Source: RGIG6165 sp045538835 (GTDB taxonomy: Bacteria > Bacillota > Clostridia > Oscillospirales > Feifaniaceae). From it: a stretch of 64,000 nt of DNA. Below are positions 7,069 through 14,945 of this stretch, piece by piece. A program made the translations under genes and the position numbers. The stretch covers positions 288,852 to 352,851 of the forward strand of contig JAZQEF010000018.1 of NCBI GenBank assembly GCA_045538835.1, given 5' to 3'. The notes under the pieces are model-generated. The model worked only from the letters and a program-made list of their open reading frames with translations, was not told the origin of the DNA and did no database searches. Each line of letters starts with the position of its first letter. The stretch's first letter is position 1.

Positions 7069-8595
7069 ATGGCTATTGCCCTTTATGCACGAAAGTCAAT
7101 CGAAAAAGAGAATAGTATTTCTTGCGAAACTCAGCTTGAATACTGCAAAGCAATGTTAAAGCCCGATGAACGGGGCGAAAAGATACTTACATTCGTCGAC
7201 AACGGCTTTTCAGGTGGTAACACAGACCGTGAAGGTTTTCAGAAAATGATGCGAATGATTGAGCAAGGAAAGATTACAAAAGTACTCACCTACAGGCTGG
7301 ATCGTGTATCAAGAAGCCTGGCAGACTTTGTGAATATTCTTGCTATTTTCAAGAAATATGGTGTAGAGTTCGTTTCTACACAAGAGGCATTTGATACAGG
7401 AAGTCCCTACGGGGAGCTAATCGTAAAAATCTTGGCAGTATTCGCAGAATTCGAAAGAAATAGTATCATACAGCGAGTATCCCAAGCTTACGAACATCGC
7501 AGTTCCATGGGTTTCTATATGGGTGGTAGAAAGCCGTATGGATTTGAGCTTGAACCAACCGTAATCAACAACGTCAAAACAAAGAAACTCTCCCCTATCC
7601 CAGAAGAAATCGAGCAAATACGTTACATATACGATGCCTATGCAGTTGAGCAGGTATCTCTGGGCAGGCTCTTAAAAAACCTGGTAGATAATGATATTAA
7701 ACCTCTATCAGGTGGGGGCTGGACTACTGCAAAACTCTCAACCATAATAAAGAACCCTATATACGTAAGGGCTGACAGCAGAGTGTATGAGTATTTTCAA
7801 AAACACAACGCGCAAATCATCAGTCCCCCTGAGGCTTTTGACAGCATTCACGGCATACAGATTTATGGCAAGAGCAAGCATGAAGCTGACAACAGCGACT
7901 GGTCTGACATCAAGGTAGTTGTAATGACACACGAAGGTGTAGTTGATAGTGACGTCTGGTTAAAATCCCAGAACAAGTTAGCAAGAAACAAACAGATAAA
8001 AAATGCTGTATCTAACAAGACCTCGTGGCTTGGCGGTAAAATCATCTGTGGCAGATGTGGCAGAACCATGACGACTATCAAGGGCAAGACAGGAAGCGGA
8101 GAAATCCGCAGGTATTTTACCTGCACAGGCAAAACGCATTTTAAGGACTGTAAAGGCACTAAAGGTACAATTTATGCAGAGAGCCTTGAAGATATGGTTT
8201 ACACAGAAATTGCAAACAAGCTCGAAACTTTAAAAAACATCAGGACAAGCAGTAAAAAGAATTTGCATCCTGAAATCAACGAACTGAGAAACAAGCTTAA
8301 GTCAATCGAACTGTCTCAGAATAAAATTGCAGATATGCTGATGCAACCGGAGGCAAATGCCGATTTAATCGAAATAATGAGCCAGAGAGCGACAAAACTC
8401 AAAGCAGAGAGAACGGATCTTCTGTTAAAGATTGAAGAGCTTGAAAACACAGAAATCGACGTTAAAGAGGCTATTAACCTTTCTAAAAAGTGGAAAACGG
8501 CTTCCTTCGAGGAAAAACGTGGCGTATCCGGCATTCTTATAAACCGTATCGTTATAGACGAGAACGGTAACGCTGAAATCATCTGGAATATCTAA
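7069..8595 (+). CDS. Large serine recombinase (site-specific integrase)
   Basis: A 508-residue protein with the full domain order of large serine recombinases. The catalytic resolvase domain spans about 1-140 (LYARKS with the nucleophile near residue 10; TYRLDRVSRS with conserved arginines), the recombinase domain about 165-270, a zinc ribbon about 325-365 (CGRCG and a later paired CTG..DC) and a coiled coil about 395-465. The start has AAAGGGG upstream. It should catalyse insertion and excision of an element. Fragments of related genes at 10,045 and 12,349 show that such elements entered here more than once. It is intact by length and motifs. Confidence 0.93.
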   Translation: MAIALYARKSIEKENSISCETQLEYCKAMLKPDERGEKILTFVDNGFSGGNTDREGFQKMMRMIEQGKITKVLTYRLDRVSRSLADFVNILAIFKKYGVEFVSTQEAFDTGSPYGELIVKILAVFAEFERNSIIQRVSQAYEHRSSMGFYMGGRKPYGFELEPTVINNVKTKKLSPIPEEIEQIRYIYDAYAVEQVSLGRLLKNLVDNDIKPLSGGGWTTAKLSTIIKNPIYVRADSRVYEYFQKHNAQIISPPEAFDSIHGIQIYGKSKHEADNSDWSDIKVVVMTHEGVVDSDVWLKSQNKLARNKQIKNAVSNKTSWLGGKIICGRCGRTMTTIKGKTGSGEIRRYFTCTGKTHFKDCKGTKGTIYAESLEDMVYTEIANKLETLKNIRTSSKKNLHPEINELRNKLKSIELSQNKIADMLMQPEANADLIEIMSQRATKLKAERTDLLLKIEELENTEIDVKEAINLSKKWKTASFEEKRGVSGILINRIVIDENGNAEIIWNI

Positions 8596-8599
8596 ATAA

Positions 8600-8632
8600 G
8601 GCACTGTAGTCTTGTGACTACAGTGCCTTTTA
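8600..8632 (+). terminator. Terminator of the recombinase gene
   Basis: A 12-bp perfect stem (GGCACTGTAGTC) with a 4-base loop and T-run. The same hairpin with few changes recurs at 10,190 after the dead recombinase tail. Confidence 0.9.
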
Positions 8633-8760
8633 GTATGGTGTTTTTTTTTGTATCATTTACTCCCCTCTTTACATTATGGGAATAATATAATTGTAGCGGT
8701 TGATTGTTGCTACTGACGGTGCAGCAAAGGAAGAAACTGTTATTTCATTTTTGAAGTTAT

Positions 8761-9807
8761 TTATTTTAATCTGATATAACAGGTTGACTTTCCTTTTCCC
8801 TCGCGTTTCAGTTCGCCTGACGCTACCATTTTACGAAGAGCTCCTTCTACAGAACTGAGACTAAGTGAGGGACATAGTTCACGTATGTCTTGCTTATTAA
8901 AGCGTCCTATCTTATTCATAACAGCTTTGCGAACCATCTGGGCGGCAGGAAGTTTCTCTTCAACAATAGCGAATCGATCTCCAAAGTCTTTGTATGCCGA
9001 GAGGATAGTTCCAAGCAAATATTTAATAAATGGAACAGTATCCTCCGTACCTTCGTGCCATCCATGCTGTGAACTAGCAAGAGCATCGTAATATAAATCT
9101 TTATTCTTAGCAATCTTCGCTTCTAACGAAATATATTTACCTACATAAAAACCGCTTCGATATAGAAGCAAAGTGGTAAGCAAACGGCTCATTCTTCCGT
9201 TGCCGTCGTTAAAAGGATGAATGCATAAGAAGTCGTGAATAAAAATCGGAATTGCGATTAACGGCTCCAATTCCATATTTCCAATAACACGATTGTATTC
9301 ATCACAAATTCTGTCTAATGCCTCCGGTGTTTCAAACGGGGCAAGTGGCGTAAATAGGATTTCCGTATGTCCGTCAGGATAAGTTGCACTAATATAATTC
9401 TGCACATTCTTTGTCTGACCGGCCATAGGGTTGTTCATATGGCTGTACATGACTTTATGAAGTTGAAGAATATAATTGCGGGACAACGATATCGCATCAA
9501 AACTTTCGTGAATAATTGAGAGCGCATCACGGTAACCGGCAATTTCCTGCTCATCACGGTTCTTAGGGGTCGTGTTCTCTTCCACCAACTGCTTAATACG
9601 GGTATTGGTAGTGACGATACCTTCGATCGCATTGGAAGCTTCGGTACTTTGAATTTTTGCAATCTCAACCAACTTTTCCAATTCTTCCGGACGCCTCTTG
9701 AGATAAAGTTCTTGCTTTCCTGCTTCTTTATATATTGCAGCTATAAGTCCTAAAATTTCAGAATCCCATTTTTGATTTTTAATGACAGAATAATTAAAAG
9801 GTCTCAT
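8761..9807 (-). CDS. Fic-family protein (class II) with C-terminal winged helix
   Basis: A 348-residue protein. The Fic core motif HPFNDGNGRMSR lies near residue 195, so it should transfer AMP or another nucleotide-derived group to a hydroxyl side chain of a target protein. An inhibitory-helix motif of the form S...EG (SNAIEG, about residue 58) in the N-terminal part marks it as a self-inhibited class II Fic protein. The last 60 residues look like a winged helix-turn-helix. It stands alone, antisense to the recombinase, with a repeat-rich promoter. No separate antitoxin is needed in this class. It is likely cargo of the mobile element; a regulatory or defensive role is inference. Confidence 0.9.
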   Translation of the reverse strand: MRPFNYSVIKNQKWDSEILGLIAAIYKEAGKQELYLKRRPEELEKLVEIAKIQSTEASNAIEGIVTTNTRIKQLVEENTTPKNRDEQEIAGYRDALSIIHESFDAISLSRNYILQLHKVMYSHMNNPMAGQTKNVQNYISATYPDGHTEILFTPLAPFETPEALDRICDEYNRVIGNMELEPLIAIPIFIHDFLCIHPFNDGNGRMSRLLTTLLLYRSGFYVGKYISLEAKIAKNKDLYYDALASSQHGWHEGTEDTVPFIKYLLGTILSAYKDFGDRFAIVEEKLPAAQMVRKAVMNKIGRFNKQDIRELCPSLSLSSVEGALRKMVASGELKREGKGKSTCYIRLK

Positions 9808-9929
9808 TCCCTTATCCCCCTTTCATTCCCTTATATTATAGTCATTTATAAGGGAATAGTCAATAAGATGTTTAAAATCTCCCCTTAATTCTTCATTGTT
9901 TTTAAGGGGAACTCAATATAATTAAGGGG
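9806..9929. promoter_or_regulatory. Array of CCCTTA/TAAGGG half-sites upstream of fic
   Basis: Six related half-sites occur within 125 bp: ATTCCCTTAT at 9806, ATTCCCTTATA at 9825-9835, TATAAGGGAAT at 9847-9857, CCCCTTAA at 9881, TTAAGGGG at 9902 and ATTAAGGGG at 9921. The pair 9825-9857 forms an exact 11-bp inverted repeat overlapping the promoter. This is the layout of a repressor operator; the winged helix of the Fic protein is the natural candidate to bind it. Confidence 0.65.
9835..9863 (-). promoter_or_regulatory. Promoter of the fic gene
   Basis: Reading the minus strand, TTGACT (9863-9858), a 17-bp spacer and TATAAT (9840-9835). One operator half-site lies in the spacer and its partner touches the -10 box, which suggests repression by steric block. 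Confidence 0.75.
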
Positions 9930-10044
9930 TATTGTCCCCGTGATCTTACTATATATTTATAACAAACCCTGATGAACATGTCGCTCATCCGGTATCATAA
10001 TATGTATGCTACATCTCACTTTTTTGACGGTGTTTTCTTTTTCA

Positions 10045-10186
10045 ATCGACGTTAAAGAGGCTATTATCCTTTCTAAAAAGTGGCGAACCACTTCCTTTGA
10101 GGAAAAACATGGCGTATCCGGCATTCTTATAAACCGCATCATTATTGATGCAGTCGGTAACGCCGAAATCATCTGGAATATCTAAA
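10045..10186 (+). pseudogene. C-terminal remnant of a second serine recombinase
   Basis: About 142 bp closely match the last 46 codons of the intact recombinase (8454-8595), including the same stop and the following terminator and flank to about 10,280. There is no start codon or catalytic domain. It is the right-hand stump of a related element that once ended here, now placed upstream of the Fic gene promoter. Confidence 0.85.
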
Positions 10187-10189
10187 TAA

Positions 10190-10222
10190 GGCACTGTAGT
10201 CATAGGACTACAGTGCCTTTTC
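10190..10222 (+). terminator. Duplicated recombinase terminator
   Basis: The same 12-bp hairpin as at 8600, with changes only in the loop. Confidence 0.85.
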
Positions 10223-10458
10223 GTATGGTGTTATTTTTTCGTATTATTTAGTCCCCTCTTTACATTTTGAGAATAATATAAGGAATTATATTCGTAATTT
10301 ATGTTGCTATTGTTCCCAAAAGCAAACCTAACAACCAGAAAAACTTTATGTATCCAACAATTTTCAGGCAATGTAGAGACTATCTAAGATTTAGTGAGGT
10401 ATGGATTCCGCTCAAACGATAAGAGGTCATTTTAAATTTACTATCGATAACCATAAAC
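10223..10458. other. Intergenic stretch without a gene
   Basis: The first 60 bases continue the match to the sequence after the intact recombinase (8633-8690). After that the match is lost. I see no open frame, RNA gene or repeat in the rest. Confidence 0.6.
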
Positions 10459-10506
10459 AATTAAAACCACTCAACAGGCTATAATATCTGCTGTGTGGCT
10501 TTAATT
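10459..10506 (-). terminator. Terminator of the OLD-family gene
   Basis: Arms at 10,459-10,477 and 10,488-10,506 are inverted with three mismatches, followed on the minus strand by a T-rich run. Confidence 0.6.
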
Positions 10507-10550
10507 TATTGTCCCATAATAGAGAAGTCCGAAGTAATTTCTATTCAAGG

Positions 10551-12200
10551 TTATCCTTCTTCAATCACAGTATTTATTGTTTTTTTCAACTTTTCGAACA
10601 AGGTCTGTGCATCTTTGTCAAGAATTTCATCTGCCGAAATAGCATTCGCACGAGCCTTTTCATACAAAGCTTTTGCTAAAGCGAACTTAGCACCATTTAC
10701 TTGCTTTGCAACTTCTTTCGAAAGCAACGGATCTGCCTTTTTGATGTCCGCCTCTTCATATCCCATCATTTCTTTTAAAAAACTATCGCGCTCGAAAACA
10801 TCTTCAATCGCTTTACCTGTCTTTTCCTTCTCATGAGTTGTAAAGATGTGAGCCTTATCAAAAACGCCATCCCGAATAAGCTTTGCCCGTTCTTTTTCTC
10901 CTGCTGCGTCCGAATCTACCAGAGCAAAAATATCAGAAATCCCTAAGCCCAAAAACAGGGATGCTATCCGTCCGATATTATTACACCCATTTGCATGTGT
11001 AACCTTACACTCCAACGGTTGCTTCAACAAAAGTTCCAGCGTCTTGACATAATAGTAGTCCGAAACACCTTCGCAGATGAGAACCTTGTGTTCCTGAAGG
11101 TTCAGTTCGCTGCCCAAAGAATATCCGATTGCATCAACAATAGGCTTGAGTGTATCAGCACTCTTACTGTGATGAATCTTTTCTTTGATTTCGCTAATTT
11201 CATTGTATCCATTTGCATCGGTGGCGCTATGTTTTTCTACCAATCGCAACTGACTGATATTATCAGAATCAATCAAATATGGACTATGGGTAGTGTAAAT
11301 AATCTGGTTGTTTGCGCTTTCATCGTTCAGAATATCTCTCATTTCTTGCTGTGCTTTGGGATGTAGATACATTCCCGGTTCATCAACCAGAATAACATCA
11401 CCAGGTTTTAAATCTTCTCCCTTCAATGCTATATAGAAGTTCAGATACCATTTCAAACCTGTACTGCGTTGAGAAAGCTTAAACGGATATCCTCTACGTC
11501 CGTTGGCAGAGTCTTTATCATAAACATACATCGAGATAGTTGCAGTATTGATGTCAAATTCAAGTTCAACATCCTTTTGCTTATATCTTGAAGCAAAATC
11601 TCCCGAAATGGCCGTAGACAGATTTTGGGTAAGTCTCCGCTGTTCCTGGTGATTTGCAGTTTCAAAAATCTTCTTAAAATCAGCATTGAGATAAGATCCT
11701 AGCCGTTTGATCGCAATGTTTGTAATATCTTTAGCTGCAAAACTATCAGGAATATCATTTTCAATCGTTTTGTACAAAACAAATTTGGGCAACAGGGATT
11801 CCAAATGGGTAACTATCTGTGCGCTACGGTCACTCATTTCCTCACCTTCTACTGCGATATAGTTGTTCGTATACAAGATGGTACGCTTTTTATTTTCGAC
11901 TTGTACCATTATCTCACAGCCTATATTTACCTCCGGAATTGCCTGATTCACTTCGCTGATTTCTTCAGCCGAAAGATCAAACCAATAGGAAATTTCAGGA
12001 GAAAGACTGGTGTCGCTAAAACTATACTCGTCCTCAGAAAACACAGGTTCTTTTGTATTTAGTTTTTCAAGAGCGCTTAAAACATTTGTTTTTCCACTTT
12101 CATTTTGTCCGGCCAAAATAGTTACGCCATTTTGTACGTTGCATCTTCCGCTATCAACAAAAGATTTATAATTTTTGATTCGGAATGCCTTTAGTAACAC
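10551..12200 (-). CDS. OLD-family ATPase with TOPRIM nuclease domain
   Basis: A 549-residue protein. The N-terminal ABC/SMC-type ATPase has Walker A in AGQNESGKTN (about 31-40) and Walker B plus D-loop in VILVDEPGMYLHPKAQQE (about 270). The C-terminal TOPRIM domain has the glutamate motif in VLICEGVSDYYYV (about 378) and the acidic pair in ALVDSDAAG (about 425). Such class 1/2 OLD nucleases act on DNA and are often found in phage-defence loci. No UvrD-like helicase (as in Gabija) or other partner gene lies beside it, so it would act alone or with host factors. The start is GTG with GGGAGGG upstream. Confidence 0.88.
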   Translation of the reverse strand: MLLKAFRIKNYKSFVDSGRCNVQNGVTILAGQNESGKTNVLSALEKLNTKEPVFSEDEYSFSDTSLSPEISYWFDLSAEEISEVNQAIPEVNIGCEIMVQVENKKRTILYTNNYIAVEGEEMSDRSAQIVTHLESLLPKFVLYKTIENDIPDSFAAKDITNIAIKRLGSYLNADFKKIFETANHQEQRRLTQNLSTAISGDFASRYKQKDVELEFDINTATISMYVYDKDSANGRRGYPFKLSQRSTGLKWYLNFYIALKGEDLKPGDVILVDEPGMYLHPKAQQEMRDILNDESANNQIIYTTHSPYLIDSDNISQLRLVEKHSATDANGYNEISEIKEKIHHSKSADTLKPIVDAIGYSLGSELNLQEHKVLICEGVSDYYYVKTLELLLKQPLECKVTHANGCNNIGRIASLFLGLGISDIFALVDSDAAGEKERAKLIRDGVFDKAHIFTTHEKEKTGKAIEDVFERDSFLKEMMGYEEADIKKADPLLSKEVAKQVNGAKFALAKALYEKARANAISADEILDKDAQTLFEKLKKTINTVIEEG

Positions 12201-12242
12201 GCTGGAATCCCTCCCTTAAAGAATTTCTCTGGATATGGCAAT

Positions 12243-12271
12243 ATTATACTATATTTCTACTGTTTTCGCAA
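12243..12271 (-). promoter_or_regulatory. Promoter of the OLD-family gene
   Basis: On the minus strand TTGCGA (12,271-12,266), 17-bp spacer, TATAAT (12,248-12,243), about 45 bp before the GTG start. Confidence 0.7.
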
Positions 12272-12348
12272 TTATAAATATGCTTCACTCGAAAGGGTGG
12301 AGATACCTTTTAATTACTACTCTGTCCGAGATAAGTATTGGCGTGCAT

Positions 12349-12632
12349 AAGCTAGCAAAAAACAAGCAGATACGTAACGTTGTATCTAACAAGACCTCAT
12401 GGCTTGGCGATAAAATCATCTGTGGCAGATGTGGCAGAACTATGACGACTATCAAGTGTAAAACGGGAAGCGGTGAAATCTGCTGGTATTTTACCTGCAC
12501 AGGCAAAACGTAATTCAAGGACTGCAAAAACATTAAATCCACAGTTTACGCAGAGAGCCTAGAAGAAATGGTTTGTCTTGAAATCGAAAACAAATTTACT
12601 GCCAAAATAAGACCAAAAATCTCCTTAAATTA
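12349..12632 (+). pseudogene. Internal remnant of a third serine recombinase
   Basis: This stretch closely matches the middle of the intact recombinase (about 7970-8230), covering the zinc-ribbon motif CGRCGRTMTTIK. It has an in-frame TAA where the parent has a histidine codon, a second stop soon after, no catalytic domain and no C-terminus. Because it is an internal part while the remnant at 10,045 is a C-terminal part lying to its left, the two are not halves of one gene split by a simple insertion. Confidence 0.85.
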
Positions 12633-13168
12633 GTATGGATTGCTTCGCCAAAGCGCTGGAAGTGAGCGATTTCTCTTGCGCGCAGGAACTTTATGGCATC
12701 TTTGACATCGGGGTCGTCAACAAGAAGCAGTATATTGTCATAAGTTACTCTTGCCTTCTGCTCTGCTGCCATATCTTCAGTAAGGTCAGCAATCGGATCG
12801 CCCTTTACGGCAAACTGATCTGTTTCATACGGCATACCGCTTGCAGCCTGCGGCCATACGCCAAGCGTATGATCTACAAAATAGGTGTCAAATCCGCCCT
12901 TCTTGATTTCATCTATAGTGAGTCCTTTAGTAAGTTGTGTAACAAGTGTGCACACCATTTCCATATGCGCAAGTTCTTCTGTTCCAATGTCAGTTAAAAC
13001 GGCTGCAACATCGTTATAGGGCATATAGAATCTCTGTGAGAGATATCTAAGTGATGCTCCGAGTTCGCCGTCGGGACCACCATACTGTGATATAATAACT
13101 TTTGCCGCTCTGACATCAGGGCGGTTTATTTTTATAGGATATTGTAATTTTTTCTCATAACTCCACAT
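12596..13168 (-). CDS. cotJC: Spore-coat manganese-catalase-like protein CotJC, C-terminus replaced
   Basis: A 190-residue ferritin-like protein of the manganese-catalase family. The metal ligands expected of the fold are visible: E in GGPDGELGASLRY, E..H in GTEELAHMEM, E in AAEQKAR and E..H in RAREIAHFQR. It probably detoxifies peroxide in the spore coat. Normal sequence runs to FGEAI (about residue 177). The last 13 residues (HTNLRRF onward) are encoded by DNA of the adjoining recombinase remnant and do not look like CotJC. All catalytic ligands remain, so function may survive. It is the last gene of cotJABC, 4 bp after cotJB. Confidence 0.92.
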   Translation of the reverse strand: MWSYEKKLQYPIKINRPDVRAAKVIISQYGGPDGELGASLRYLSQRFYMPYNDVAAVLTDIGTEELAHMEMVCTLVTQLTKGLTIDEIKKGGFDTYFVDHTLGVWPQAASGMPYETDQFAVKGDPIADLTEDMAAEQKARVTYDNILLLVDDPDVKDAIKFLRAREIAHFQRFGEAIHTNLRRFLVLFWQ

Positions 13169-13172
13169 ACAA

Positions 13173-13427
13173 TCAGCCCTCCAAATTCCACGGGAACGGC
13201 GTTTCCGCCCATACCCATCTCTCGTATTCGCTGTCGCCTGTCGGCTTGGTTATCGGTCCGAAATGGCGCTCATACTCGCTTTTTGCCTGATCGGCAAGAG
13301 CGCTCATTTTTTTGTAATAAGAAAGCGCTTGCTTATTGCCGGGATGTGTGTTAAGGAAAAGGCTTGCATCATGCGCAGCAAATGAGTATTCCTGCACTTT
13401 CTGCATCATCATTCTGCGTTTGTTCAT
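13173..13427 (-). CDS. cotJB: Spore coat protein CotJB
   Basis: An 84-residue CotJB-family protein with the family core (QEYSFAAHDASLFLNTHP, ALSYYKK) and a tryptophan-rich end (WVWAETPFPWN). The ATG at 13,427 is chosen because GGGAGG lies nine bases upstream and because it forms a 4-bp ATGA overlap with the cotJA stop. It acts in the coat of the developing spore, probably together with CotJA and CotJC. Confidence 0.9.
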   Translation of the reverse strand: MNKRRMMMQKVQEYSFAAHDASLFLNTHPGNKQALSYYKKMSALADQAKSEYERHFGPITKPTGDSEYERWVWAETPFPWNLEG

Positions 13428-13654
13428 TTTCTGCAACCTCCCATACGGTACGGAAGATTAAGTTCCGAAAAAATAGTTCCCACTGTAAGCGCTTCGCAGG
13501 GTTCATACAATGCTCTCCATTTTTGCATCGGAACTGTTGCTATCGCAAGGGGAAGTTCAGCGCAGCCGCCGTTTGATCTTGCTGAGGGCATCATGTGTAC
13601 ATTATTAGTACATCTGCAATTATTGGACTGTCTCGTCCTGTATCTGTTTCTCAA
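13424..13654 (-). CDS. cotJA: Spore coat associated protein CotJA
   Basis: A 76-residue protein whose second half carries the CotJA signature: ELPLAIATVPMQKWRALY followed by GTIFSELNLP. The first 30 residues are Arg/Asn/Cys-rich and variable. The start is TTG with AAAGGAG upstream. It is the first gene of the cotJABC operon, expected to be transcribed in the mother cell during sporulation; I could not identify the sigma site with confidence. Confidence 0.9.
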   Translation of the reverse strand: MRNRYRTRQSNNCRCTNNVHMMPSARSNGGCAELPLAIATVPMQKWRALYEPCEALTVGTIFSELNLPYRMGGCRK

Positions 13655-13714
13655 GTGATATTTCTCCTTTCTTAAACGGTATCACCCCATTTTATGGGTA
13701 AGGCAGTGCAAAGT

Positions 13715-13743
13715 GTGACATTTTGATTTATTTATGCTATAAT
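13715..13743 (+). promoter_or_regulatory. Promoter of the SecB-like gene
   Basis: GTGACA (13,715-13,720), 17-bp spacer and TATAAT (13,738-13,743), 30 bp before the start. Confidence 0.7.
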
Positions 13744-13772
13744 TGTATTAAGAAATGAACAGAGGTGCAGAT

Positions 13773-14144
13773 ATGATACTATGCTTAAAAGGCTTTCGAG
13801 TCCTTGATTTTACTGTAAAAAATCACATTCCGGCAAGCACAAGGGTAAAAATCAATACAACACTTAATCACAAAGTAAATTTTCACGAAAACAAAAAAAC
13901 GGCCGTATGCTATACGACCGTTGAAGTGCGCGCCGAAAACTCGGTGGACTTTCTTGTTTCAATAATTCTTGAAAGTGCATTTACCTATGATGAGAATGAC
14001 AAAAAAGCAGTTCATCTCGCAAGTTACAAGGCTATTTATCCTACAATTAAAGATATTGTGAAAGCGACCACCAAATCGCTTCATATGTCTCCGCTTGAAC
14101 TGCCCGATATCAATCTTCCCGAAAACACCATTCAATCAAACTAG
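13773..14144 (+). CDS. SecB-like chaperone family protein
   Basis: A 123-residue protein. The C-terminal half matches the SecB pattern by eye: a strand ending in AFTY, then ASYKAIYPTIKDIVKATT, then SPLELPDINL, which parallels the P.....V.......G..PL.L..I end of SecB. The N-terminal half is beta-rich. SecB-like proteins hold unfolded proteins for export or serve as antitoxin-linked chaperones. The ATG at 13,773 is chosen because AGAGGTG stands before it. It stands alone here. The assignment is tentative because diverged members of this family are hard to tell by eye. Confidence 0.55.
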   Translation: MILCLKGFRVLDFTVKNHIPASTRVKINTTLNHKVNFHENKKTAVCYTTVEVRAENSVDFLVSIILESAFTYDENDKKAVHLASYKAIYPTIKDIVKATTKSLHMSPLELPDINLPENTIQSN

Positions 14145-14551
14145 TATTCTACTTTTATTATCTCATCGGTTTCACCTTTTTTCACCGCTTCTTCGATAGC
14201 AGCAAAAAGTTTTTGGCACTGACTGCTGGAGCGTGTTGCGCCGCTTACTGGCATCATATCCTCCGAAGTCTTTGCATCTACCACGCTCTGCGCAATAAGC
14301 GGCTGCCACTCAGACGGTTGATAAGGCATTCCGTAGTTTTCTCCGTACTGAGACTTTTTTGTCCCCTCAAAGTCATATGCATCATATTCGGCGGCAACTA
14401 TGTCCCCGTTTTCATATGTAACTATCAGATAATCCGTCCAGCCGTATATCGGCGAAGCGCTTTCGGCGGTAACTGTACCAGCGAATTCTTTTTTGCCACA
14501 TGCCGAAAGACAAAAGAGCATACAAATTAAAAGTATAAAAATTTTTTTCAT
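14141..14551 (-). CDS. FMN-binding domain lipoprotein
   Basis: A 136-residue protein with a lipoprotein signal (hydrophobic residues 4-15, then LSAC lipobox) and a small FMN-binding domain whose SGAT motif (PVSGATRSS, about residue 100) is the site where FMN is bound covalently through threonine in this family. It should sit on the outer face of the membrane and take part in extracytosolic electron transfer. The ATG at 14,551 with GGTGATAAA before it is preferred to longer forms. It ends tail to tail with the SecB-like gene. Confidence 0.82.
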   Translation of the reverse strand: MKKIFILLICMLFCLSACGKKEFAGTVTAESASPIYGWTDYLIVTYENGDIVAAEYDAYDFEGTKKSQYGENYGMPYQPSEWQPLIAQSVVDAKTSEDMMPVSGATRSSSQCQKLFAAIEEAVKKGETDEIIKVEY

Positions 14552-14573
14552 TTTATCACCCATAGAATAATAT

Positions 14574-14601
14574 GAAAAAAGAGGCGTATAAATTACGCCT
14601 C
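14574..14601 (-). terminator. Terminator of the SASP gene
   Basis: An 8-bp stem (GAGGCGTA) with a 5-base loop and a T6 run on the minus strand. Confidence 0.85.
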
Positions 14602-14619
14602 TTTTTATCATTCAAGAGT

Positions 14620-14781
14620 TTACTTACCTGTAACTCTGGAAATCATTGTCTTAACCATCTGACCGCCGACTCTACCTGCATCTCTAGCCTTAAGCTCGGG
14701 ATTAGAAAGGTCTACACCCATCTCTGCAGCAGCTTCAGTTTTATACTGATTAAGAATAGCCTTTGCTGATTTGTTTTCCAT
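14620..14781 (-). CDS. Alpha/beta-type small acid-soluble spore protein
   Basis: A 53-residue protein that begins MENKSAKAILNQYKTEAAAE and contains the two SASP signatures: the germination-protease site (EMGVDL, cut between E and M) and GRVGGQMVKTMI near the C-terminus. It binds DNA in the forespore and shields it from UV and heat, then is degraded by GPR on germination. It is somewhat shorter than typical members (60-70 residues). The ribosome site is AGGAG. It would be transcribed by sigma G; the upstream region is AT-rich but I could not fix the promoter. Confidence 0.95.
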   Translation of the reverse strand: MENKSAKAILNQYKTEAAAEMGVDLSNPELKARDAGRVGGQMVKTMISRVTGK

Positions 14782-14883
14782 AATCTTTTTTAATCTCCTA
14801 ATTCATTTTGGACCGCTTTTTGCGGCACATTAGTATTTTAAGCAGAAGATAAAAAAATATTTGTGTCAACTTTTGGCAGATGT

Positions 14884-14912
14884 TTGACAGTTTATAGAAA
14901 TAAGTTTATACT
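14884..14912 (+). promoter_or_regulatory. Promoter of the Mrp-type ATPase gene
   Basis: A perfect TTGACA (14,884-14,889), 17-bp spacer and TATACT (14,907-14,912). Confidence 0.8.
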
Positions 14913-14945
14913 GTAATAAATAAAAAAAATAAGGAGATTTTAACT

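Larger units (their letters stand above)
1..12632. mobile_element. Composite accessory region with serine recombinases, left end outside the window
   Basis: This region carries a small resolvase, a replication-type helicase, an intact large serine recombinase and two separate fragments of related recombinases. Its genes differ in style from the core genes that begin with cotJC: many short unknown proteins, AT-rich spacers and inverted repeats. The right border is sharp, because recombinase-like DNA stops where the last codons of cotJC would be. The left border is not visible, so neither size nor class (ICE, prophage remnant or integrated plasmid) can be fixed. No conjugation or capsid gene is seen inside the window. 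Confidence 0.7.

Noticed and set aside
10551..12200. A complete Gabija system
   Set aside because: The OLD-type protein has no UvrD-like helicase partner on either side.
7069..12640. A skin-like element that excises to restore cotJC
   Set aside because: The recombinase piece at cotJC is dead, and no cotJC tail or matching core was found at the left within the window. It remains only a question for the sequence further left.
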